Assembly: GCA_002011615.1 (NCBI GenBank)
Contig: MTOH01000013.1
Location: 18,772 to 82,771 of the forward strand
Direction: 5' to 3'
Source: Candidatus Hydrothermus pacificus
Lineage (GTDB): Bacteria; Hydrothermota; Hydrothermia; Hydrothermales; Hydrothermaceae
Length of the DNA stretch: 64,000 nt
This document shows, piece by piece, positions 58,358-64,000 of this stretch. The notes under the pieces are model-generated. The model was given only the letters and a program-made list of their open reading frames with translations. It ran no database searches and was not told the origin of the DNA. The position numbers were made by a program, and so were the translations under genes. The first letter of the stretch is position 1. Each line of letters begins with the position of its first letter.

Positions 58358-59519
58358 CTATGTCAGTGAGTTTTTTACCCACTATAAGTGTATGAATTTC
58401 ATAGGTTCCCTCATAAGTGTGCACACTTTCAAGATTTGCAGAGTGCCTCATTGACTGGTATTCGGTTGTTATGCCATAGGCTCCGAGTATCTCCCTTGCT
58501 GTTCTTGCAATTTCAAGAGCCACTCTCGTATTATTTCTTTTAACAAGAGAAACATGATAGTGTTTTGATTTCCCTTTTTCTTTAAGTCTTCCTAAATGCA
58601 GGCATAAAAGTTCTGCTTTAATAATATCTTCAAACATATCAACAAGTTTTTTCTGGGTTAGCTGGAATGAGGCAATCGGTTTTTTAAACTGGATTCTCTC
58701 TTTTGAGTGATTTAGAGCTTCTTCAAAGCAGGCCCATGCAGAACCCACACAGCCCCATGTGATTCCATATCTTGCTTCATTTAAAGGCATCAAACAACTT
58801 TTAAAACCCACTGTATCAGGTAATCTATATGAATCATCAATTTCTACATCCTCCATAATTAACTCAGATGTATCAGATGCTCTCATTGATATTTTTGTCT
58901 TTATTTCATTTGATGAGAATCCTTTAATTCCTTTTTCAAGAATAAAACCGTGAAAGTTTTTTTCTTCGTCCTTTGCCCATACTATAGCAATATCGGCAAG
59001 TGAGCCATTTGTTATCCACATCTTTGTCCCATTTAATATCCATTTGCTCCCTTTTTTAATTGCTTTTGTTTCCATTGAAAATGGGTCGCTTCCAGCATTT
59101 GGCTCTGTAAGTCCATAACAGCCTATGAGTTTGCCCTTTACCATTTCAGGTAAATATTTGTTTTTTTGTTCCTCTGAACCAAAGGTATATATTGAGTACA
59201 TTGCCAGAGAGTTATGAACAGAGCAAAAACTTCTTATTCCGGAGTCTCCATATTCAAGTTCTTCCATTATCAGTCCGTAAGACACAGGTCCGAGCCCCAG
59301 GCCACCGTATTTTTCAGGTAATGTTATTCCAAACAGTCCGAGTTTGGCCATCTCGGGTATAAGATGTTTTGGAAATTCCCCTTTAAGCCACCATTCTCCT
59401 ATATAGGGTAATATTTTATCCTTTACAAATTCCCTGACCGTATTTCTCAACATTTTCTCTTCCTGGGTGTAATAATCTTCAATCCCATAAAAATTTCTCA
59501 ATTCATGAATTTCTGCCAT
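58344..59519 (-). CDS. Acyl-CoA dehydrogenase, glutaryl-CoA dehydrogenase-like
   Basis: About 391 residues: LGLFGITLPEKYGGLGLGPVSYGLIMEELEYGDSGIRS, GCYGLTEPNAGSDP, WITNGSLADIAIVWA, FQLTQKKLVDM, and the C-terminal MRHSANLESVHTYEGTYEIH with the catalytic Glu in YEGT. That ending is typical of glutaryl-CoA dehydrogenase, but the substrate is not certain. The track start at 59543 is 8 codons upstream; AAAGGAGG precedes ATG 59519. It lies in the ribosomal transcription unit. Confidence 0.9.
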   Translation of the reverse strand: MAEIHELRNFYGIEDYYTQEEKMLRNTVREFVKDKILPYIGEWWLKGEFPKHLIPEMAKLGLFGITLPEKYGGLGLGPVSYGLIMEELEYGDSGIRSFCSVHNSLAMYSIYTFGSEEQKNKYLPEMVKGKLIGCYGLTEPNAGSDPFSMETKAIKKGSKWILNGTKMWITNGSLADIAIVWAKDEEKNFHGFILEKGIKGFSSNEIKTKISMRASDTSELIMEDVEIDDSYRLPDTVGFKSCLMPLNEARYGITWGCVGSAWACFEEALNHSKERIQFKKPIASFQLTQKKLVDMFEDIIKAELLCLHLGRLKEKGKSKHYHVSLVKRNNTRVALEIARTAREILGAYGITTEYQSMRHSANLESVHTYEGTYEIHTLIVGKKLTDIDAVE

Positions 59520-59529
59520 TTTGCCTCCT

Positions 59530-60552
59530 TTACACAAAAGCAAATTTAGGCAAACTTAAAACAATGAGTGATAAATTTACCCTCCTTTTAATTGCATCTT
59601 CCAGTTCAAGAATCTGATAAAACCTTTTTTCTATTTCTTGCCTGCTCAATTTATCCTTATATCTTGCATAGAAAGGTAGCATTTCCTGAAATACTATACC
59701 CTCCTGTACACCTGATTTTATATACAGAAGGTCTTTAAGCATAAACTGTATTATGCCACACATAAGCACCAGCTGGTCCCTTGTTATTTCGCCTCTCAAT
59801 ATATTATAGGGATTCTTCCCTCTAACGAGTATTTGCAGAATCTTTTTCTTTAATTCCTCTATATTCCATGAAATCATAGATTTTGCCTTTCCTATGCTTC
59901 CAGCGGATAAATTATATAAATATTCTATGTTATAACCTTTTGGAAAACTGTATTTTGAGAAATCTTCAAAAGAAAGGGATGAAAAAATCACCTTATGGGT
60001 TCTTGACCTTATTGTAGGCAGGACAAGCTCTGGATGGGATGAGATGAGTATAAAGGTTATGTAGGGTGGTGGTTCTTCAAGAGTTTTTAAGAACGCATTC
60101 TGAGTTTCTCTTCCCATGAGGTCCGCATCAAGAAACAGGTAGAATATTCTGTCTCTTTCATGAGGTGGGTAAATTATTTCCTCTTTCAAATTTCTAATCT
60201 GTTCTATTTTAATACTTGAGTTTCTTGAAAATGATTCCCCTCTTAAATTTTCAGGAGATATACTTCCAGAATTTATTTCTTCAACAATCTTTTTTTCTAT
60301 ATCCGCTGGTAAGACAAGCCTGAATCCCGGAAAATTAAAATGATTCATCCTCAAACAATAGGTGCATTTCTCACAGGGTTTTTCATCGCCTTCACAGAAA
60401 TATATTTTCACAAATTCAAAGGCACAGGTGGCTTTTCCAACACCTTCAGGACCTGCAAATAGTATGGAGGAGGGGAGTGTCTCGGAATTTAAAAGACGTT
60501 TTAAATATTCTTTAACATTTAGATGACCCAGGGTCCTTTTGAATTTTATCAA
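59530..60552 (-). CDS. holB: DNA polymerase III delta' subunit-like (clamp loader)
   Basis: 340 residues: [13 protein letters not shown]-loop [16 protein letters not shown], a zinc-binding cluster [49 protein letters not shown] with Walker B and sensor 1, and [10 protein letters not shown]. These are hallmarks of delta'. It overlaps the rplR stop by 4 bases, an unusual position for holB. Confidence 0.88.
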   Translation of the reverse strand: MIKFKRTLGHLNVKEYLKRLLNSETLPSSILFAGPEGVGKATCAFEFVKIYFCEGDEKPCEKCTYCLRMNHFNFPGFRLVLPADIEKKIVEEINSGSISPENLRGESFSRNSSIKIEQIRNLKEEIIYPPHERDRIFYLFLDADLMGRETQNAFLKTLEEPPPYITFILISSHPELVLPTIRSRTHKVIFSSLSFEDFSKYSFPKGYNIEYLYNLSAGSIGKAKSMISWNIEELKKKILQILVRGKNPYNILRGEITRDQLVLMCGIIQFMLKDLLYIKSGVQEGIVFQEMLPFYARYKDKLSRQEIEKRFYQILELEDAIKRRVNLSLIVLSLPKFAFV

Positions 60553-60926
60553 AATTCAAGTCCCCCTTCCCTTGTACCCTCAGCAACAGCTTTTATCCTT
60601 CCATGATATTTATAACCCGCTCTGTCAAAGGTGACTTTTGTAATTCCCAGTTTTTTGGCTCTTTCAGCCAGTAGTTTGCCTACTTCTTTTGCTTTTGAAA
60701 TTTTACCCTTGGAATTCTTTATTTTTTCCTGTATTTCCGGGGAAAGGGTTGATGCACCTGTAAGCACCTTGCAGGAACCTATGGGTGGGTCAATTACAAT
60801 TTGGGCATAAATATGTTTGATAGATTTATAAATACACAGTCTCGGTCTTTCAGGAGAACCCGAAACCTTTTTCCTTACTCTCATATGCCTTCTTTTTCTT
60901 CTTTTTATCTTTTCAGTTCTTTTCAT
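60549..60926 (-). CDS. rplR: 50S ribosomal protein L18
   Basis: 125 residues: [62 protein letters not shown]. Normal length. Last ribosomal gene here; rpsE would normally follow, but the next gene is delta'-like. Confidence 0.97.
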   Translation of the reverse strand: MKRTEKIKRRKRRHMRVRKKVSGSPERPRLCIYKSIKHIYAQIVIDPPIGSCKVLTGASTLSPEIQEKIKNSKGKISKAKEVGKLLAERAKKLGITKVTFDRAGYKYHGRIKAVAEGTREGGLEF

Positions 60927-60927
60927 A

Positions 60928-61479
60928 TTATGCAGCCCCTTTACCAGCAGCAGCTTTACCAGGCTTTAATTTTATTCTTTCACCTTCATATCTTAGCCCT
61001 TTTCCTTTATAAGAATCAGGCTCTCTCACTCTTCTCAATTCTGCAGCAACCTGTCCAACTTTCTGTTTATCAATACCTTCCACAATTATTTTGTTGTTTC
61101 CTTCCACTTTTATTGTAATACCTTCAGGAGGAGTGTACTCAACAGGATGGGAATAACCTACATTTAAAATTAATTTATTACCCTGCATGCTTGCTTTATA
61201 ACCTGTGCCTTCTACTATTAATGTTTTTTTATAACCCTGAGTTACGCCTATGACCATGTTGTTTATTATTTGTCTTACTGTTCCGTGCAGAGAGCAGAAT
61301 ATTTTTTCGTCATTGGGTCTTTTTATCCATATTTGATTTTCTTTGACTTTAACATCCATCATTGGGTGAAATTCATAATTGAGAGTGCCTTTTGGTCCTT
61401 TAACTGTTACTGTATTTCCTTTTATTTCAACATTCACTCCACCCGGTATAGTGATGGGTTTTTTGCCTACCTTTGACAT
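60928..61479 (-). CDS. rplF: 50S ribosomal protein L6
   Basis: 183 residues: [56 protein letters not shown] and [19 protein letters not shown]-type ending ([17 protein letters not shown]). A short Ala-rich tail follows. One base separates it from rplR; 53 bases separate it from rpsH. Confidence 0.97.
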   Translation of the reverse strand: MSKVGKKPITIPGGVNVEIKGNTVTVKGPKGTLNYEFHPMMDVKVKENQIWIKRPNDEKIFCSLHGTVRQIINNMVIGVTQGYKKTLIVEGTGYKASMQGNKLILNVGYSHPVEYTPPEGITIKVEGNNKIIVEGIDKQKVGQVAAELRRVREPDSYKGKGLRYEGERIKLKPGKAAAGKGAA

Positions 61480-61532
61480 TTTACCTCCCTATGTCTGAGC
61501 TTTTAAGATTTTGACTGTTACCTTGCAAATTG

Positions 61533-61928
61533 TTACCATACATAACATATAACCTCACCACCTGTTTTATTCCTGCGTGCCTCTCTGTCACTCATAAGCC
61601 CCTTAGAAGTTGAAATTATTGCTATACCAAGACCATTCATTACCCATGGGATTTCGTTCTTTGATACATAAACTCTCCTGCCCGGTTTGCTTATTCTTTT
61701 CAGCTCGCTAATTACATTTTTTCCCTCTTGAGAAATTTTAAACTTTATAACAATTTCTTTTTTTGGAATTTCTCCCTCTACGCTGTATTCTGAAATAAAA
61801 CCTTCTTTTTTGAGAATCTGAACCACACCTTCTTTCATCTTGGAGTGAGGTATTCTTACTTCTTTATATTCTGCCATTATTGCATTCTTAATTCTTGCAA
61901 GCATATCAGCAATAGGGTCTGTCATCAT
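61533..61928 (-). CDS. rpsH: 30S ribosomal protein S8
   Basis: 131 residues: MTDPIADMLARIKNAI at the N-terminus, IPHSKMKEGVVQILKKEGFI, SKPGRRVYV and the C-terminal GLGIAIISTSKGLMSDREARRNKTGGEVICYVW. Normal length. Confidence 0.97.
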   Translation of the reverse strand: MMTDPIADMLARIKNAIMAEYKEVRIPHSKMKEGVVQILKKEGFISEYSVEGEIPKKEIVIKFKISQEGKNVISELKRISKPGRRVYVSKNEIPWVMNGLGIAIISTSKGLMSDREARRNKTGGEVICYVW

Positions 61929-61929
61929 T

Positions 61930-62118
61930 TTACCAGCTCGCCTTTTTTACACCGGGGATCTCACCCCTTAAAGCAAGTTCTCTGAAACAAATCCTGCAAA
62001 GTCCAAATTTCCTTAAATATCCTCTTGGTCTCCCGCATCTTTTGCACCTGTTTCTTTTTCTCACCTTAAACTTTGGTTCAACAGTGAAAGCTCTTAGAAA
62101 TTTTGCCTTTCTTGCCAA
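61930..62118 (-). CDS. rpsZ: 30S ribosomal protein S14, zinc-binding type
   Basis: 62 residues with the C+ zinc motif [21 protein letters not shown] and [16 protein letters not shown] at the end. The zinc-dependent short form is normal for Gram-positives, thermophiles and many candidate phyla. Confidence 0.96.
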   Translation of the reverse strand: MARKAKFLRAFTVEPKFKVRKRNRCKRCGRPRGYLRKFGLCRICFRELALRGEIPGVKKASW

Positions 62119-62127
62119 TTTAACCTC

Positions 62128-62673
62128 CTATTTTCTTTTAAAAGGAAAACCAAGTTCTTCAAGGAGCCTTAAAGCTTCGTAATCAGTTTTTGCAGTTGTG
62201 ACAATCGCTATATCCATTCCAAAATGGACCTTTACTTTGTCTATATTCACTTCAGGGAACACCACATGTTCATCTATACCAAAATTGTAATTGCCTCTGC
62301 CATCAAAAGAGTCTCTTGGTAATCCTCTAAAATCTCTTGTTCTGGGGAGAGCAAAGGTTATAGTTTTGTCCAGGAAAGTGTAAGCCCTTTCTCCTCTTAG
62401 TGTTACTTTTACACCTATTGGCATACCTTTTCTCAATTTATAGCCAGCCACATGCTTTCTTGCTCTTCTTATTATAGGCCACTGACCTGTAATATTCGCA
62501 AGTTCCTTCTGAACAAGCTCTATTGATTTGGGGTCCTGAACTGCTTCACCATATCCAACATTCACCACGATTTTTTCAATTTTAGGTACCTCATAGGTGT
62601 TTCTGTATTTAAACTCCTTTTTTAACTTTTTTACAATCTCACTCTTATAATATTCTAAAAGTCTTGTAGCCAT
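62128..62673 (-). CDS. rplE: 50S ribosomal protein L5
   Basis: 181 residues: YEVPKIEKIVVNVGYGEAVQD, ARKHVAGYKLRKGMPIGVKVTLRG, LPRTRDFRGLPRDSFDGRGNYNFGI and VTTAKTDYEALRLLEELGFPFK. Ends in TAG, which shows that TAG is a true stop here. Overlaps rplX by one base. Confidence 0.97.
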   Translation of the reverse strand: MATRLLEYYKSEIVKKLKKEFKYRNTYEVPKIEKIVVNVGYGEAVQDPKSIELVQKELANITGQWPIIRRARKHVAGYKLRKGMPIGVKVTLRGERAYTFLDKTITFALPRTRDFRGLPRDSFDGRGNYNFGIDEHVVFPEVNIDKVKVHFGMDIAIVTTAKTDYEALRLLEELGFPFKRK

Positions 62674-62990
62674 TATGTTTCCACTGATTGATCACATTTT
62701 TTACAGTATCTTATTTTTCTTTCACCTTCTATTCTGAAACCAACTTTTGCCCTCTCTCCACAATTCGGGCATATAATTGCCACATTTGAAATATGTATCG
62801 GTGCTTCCTTATCCACAATTCCTGAGGGTTCCTGCGGACTTCTGAATCTTTCGTGCTTTTTTACAATATTCACCTTTTCAATCAAAACTTTGTTTTCTTC
62901 TGGAAAAACTTTTATTACTTTACCCATTTTCCCTTTTTCATCACCTGAAATAACTATTATCTGATCACCTTTTTTAATTTTTCTTGCCAT
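62673..62990 (-). CDS. rplX: 50S ribosomal protein L24
   Basis: 105 residues: KOW motif KKGDQIIVISGDEKGKMGKVIKV, then GIVDKEAPIHISNVAIICPNCGERAKVGFRIEG ... RYCKKCD. Two CxxC pairs suggest a bound zinc. Normal length. Confidence 0.96.
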   Translation of the reverse strand: MARKIKKGDQIIVISGDEKGKMGKVIKVFPEENKVLIEKVNIVKKHERFRSPQEPSGIVDKEAPIHISNVAIICPNCGERAKVGFRIEGERKIRYCKKCDQSVET

Positions 62991-63358
62991 TATACCACCT
63001 CCGGGGCAAGGGAAACTATTCTCATAAATCTTTTGTCTCTCAGCTCCTTGGCAACAGGTCCGAAGACTCTTGTACCTCTTGGCTCACCTGCAGGACCTAT
63101 TATTACAGCAGCATTATCGTCAAATTTAATACTTGTGCCGTCTTTTCTTCTATATCCTTTTTTTGTTCTTACTATCACTGCTTTAACAATTTCGCCTTTT
63201 TTAATGGATGAGTTTGGCACAGCTTTTTTAACACTTGCAACAACAATATCACCCAGATAACCGTATCTTCTCCTACTACCTCCTGTAACTCTTATTACCA
63301 TTATTTCCTGAGCACCCGTGTTATCAGCCACTTTGAGCCTGGATTGCTGTTGTATCAT
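62990..63358 (-). CDS. rplN: 50S ribosomal protein L14
   Basis: 122 residues: [64 protein letters not shown] and [24 protein letters not shown]. Starts inside rpsQ (ATGA overlap). Confidence 0.98.
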   Translation of the reverse strand: MIQQQSRLKVADNTGAQEIMVIRVTGGSRRRYGYLGDIVVASVKKAVPNSSIKKGEIVKAVIVRTKKGYRRKDGTSIKFDDNAAVIIGPAGEPRGTRVFGPVAKELRDKRFMRIVSLAPEVV

Positions 63359-63612
63359 GTCTTTTTCGCTTTTTTAACAACTTCCACCACTCTCCATCTC
63401 TTGAGTTTTGACAGGGGTCTTGTTTCCATTATCCTGACCACATCACCTATTTCGCATTCGTTCTTTTCATCATGGGCGTAATATTTTTTACCTATTCTGA
63501 CTTCTTTTTTGTATAAGGGATGCATAAAAATTCTTTGCACCTGCACAATCACGGTTTTTTGCATCCTGTTACTTAAAACAACACCAACCCTTTCCTTTCT
63601 TTTTCCTCTCAT
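63355..63612 (-). CDS. rpsQ: 30S ribosomal protein S17
   Basis: 85 residues: [75 protein letters not shown]. It is the first gene of the operon here; rpmC, normally immediately upstream, is absent. Ends in TGA. A good promoter lies 40-70 bases upstream. Confidence 0.97.
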   Translation of the reverse strand: MRGKRKERVGVVLSNRMQKTVIVQVQRIFMHPLYKKEVRIGKKYYAHDEKNECEIGDVVRIMETRPLSKLKRWRVVEVVKKAKKT

Positions 63613-64000
63613 TTCAAAATTCTCAATTTTAATTTAATTGAAGTTTTTTAATTATAAATGTTTTGAAATTTTTAAGTCAAATAAGGTGTGCGATTCCATA
63701 ACATATTGAGCTTAAGTTTATTTAATTTATTGGTCATTTGCATTTCAAATGAGAAATATTATCATTTAATTTGAGAAGTCGGGGAGGGAAATGTTTTCAT
63801 TTTCTTTAAGAAATTTGGCAAATTTAAAAGATGCGAAAATAAGTAAAAATATTGATAGAGTAGATATACAGGCATCAGAAAAACATAACATTTGTTTATT
63901 CAAATTTTTCTTTTATTTCATATTGCAACATTTTAGATTTTAGCCATTAAGAGCATATTTAAAATAAGTTTCATCTAAACAGTTTTAATTGAATTGGATT
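63613..64000. other. Gene-poor 388-base end of the window
   Basis: Apart from the rpsQ promoter this stretch holds no recognised gene. A 50-codon ORF (63791-63943, plus strand) follows GGGGAGGGAA, but its sequence (MFSFSLRNLANLKDAKIS...) matches nothing I know and base composition is like the intergenic DNA around it. Neither rpmC nor rplP is present on the minus strand. Confidence 0.6.
63651..63680 (-). promoter_or_regulatory. Promoter of the rpsQ ribosomal operon
   Basis: Minus strand: TTGACT (63680-63675), an 18-base spacer and TATAAT (63656-63651), 38 bases before the rpsQ ATG. It supports rpsQ as the true first gene. Confidence 0.7.

Noticed and set aside
63791-63943. 50-codon ORF with GGGGAGGGAA upstream near the right edge
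   Set aside because: Short, no recognisable family, intergenic-like composition; not enough to call a gene.
63613-64000. Hidden rpmC/rplP upstream of rpsQ
   Set aside because: Minus-strand frames in this stretch show no L29- or L16-like sequence, and a promoter occupies the expected rpmC end.

Overview
The window is AT-rich, densely packed chromosomal DNA from a diderm (Gram-negative-type) bacterium. The outer membrane is inferred from lipoproteins, LolA-like and beta-barrel proteins and C-terminal sorting domains. Lys/Glu/Ile-rich proteins, an archaeal-type NMN adenylyltransferase, a zinc-type S14, a split methylmalonyl-CoA mutase, SBBP/sorting-domain proteins and two tandem PilB ATPases fit an uncultured, perhaps thermophilic, candidate-phylum lineage such as WOR-3 and relatives. 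That placement is inference only. I see no rRNA, CRISPR array, transposase or prophage. There is one tRNA (anticodon CAT). The standard genetic code is supported: rplE ends in TAG and rpsQ ends in TGA.

Layout. 1-4.7 kb: the 3' part of a membrane glycosyltransferase, then a minus-strand pilin locus (pilin, ABC ATPase, ABC permease, TPR protein, second pilin). 4.9-6.2 kb: pdxJ and a lipoprotein. 6.2-16.6 kb: a long plus-strand unit pilB-pilB-pilT-cyclase-like-GGDEF-ligA-NMN adenylyltransferase, which ties pilus motors to cyclic-nucleotide signalling. 16.6-24.6 kb: nucleotidyltransferase/HTH pair, ClpC/ClpB-type ATPase, a secreted-protein gene broken by an in-frame TAG, DUF5618-like gene overlapping the tRNA, TIGR04076-like protein, phosphoesterase, AbrB/PIN toxin-antitoxin pair and MBL hydrolase. 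24.6-26 kb: SBBP-repeat secreted protein. 26-36.5 kb: nine minus-strand genes reading carboxyltransferase, biotin carboxylase, biotinyl carrier, methylmalonyl-CoA mutase, epimerase, purA, tilS, hpt, ftsH. 36.5-40.6 kb: a stand-alone Lrp/AsnC ligand-binding protein, then a substrate-binding-like protein coupled to two histidine-kinase-like ATPase proteins.

40.6-46.6 kb: uvrB, a membrane protein, two beta-barrel-like proteins, a one-cysteine peroxiredoxin with a Fur/PerR-like box, and a membrane glycosyltransferase broken by an in-frame TGA. 46.7-52.3 kb: outer-membrane protein, LolA-like protein, two FtsX-type permeases and a LolD/MacB-type ATPase, with an antisense nucleotidyltransferase module inserted among them. 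52.4-57.1 kb: rsmA, trmI-like, patatin, VTT-domain protein, acetyltransferase-like protein. 57.1-63.6 kb: a minus-strand ribosomal operon rpsQ-rplN-rplX-rplE-rpsZ-rpsH-rplF-rplR that runs into DNA polymerase delta'-like, acyl-CoA dehydrogenase and sugar-nucleotide SDR genes instead of rpsE-rpmD-rplO-secY.

The most notable observations are the two single-stop interrupted genes, the two PilBs with duplicated c-di-GMP-type motifs beside a GGDEF gene, a recurrent promoter geometry that predicts leaderless mRNAs, the substrate-binding/ATPase cassette without a visible phospho-acceptor His, the split ribosomal operon with its own promoter, and the nucleotidyltransferase module inserted into a lipoprotein-export locus. 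Gene-family calls come from motif recognition by eye; no database search was run.
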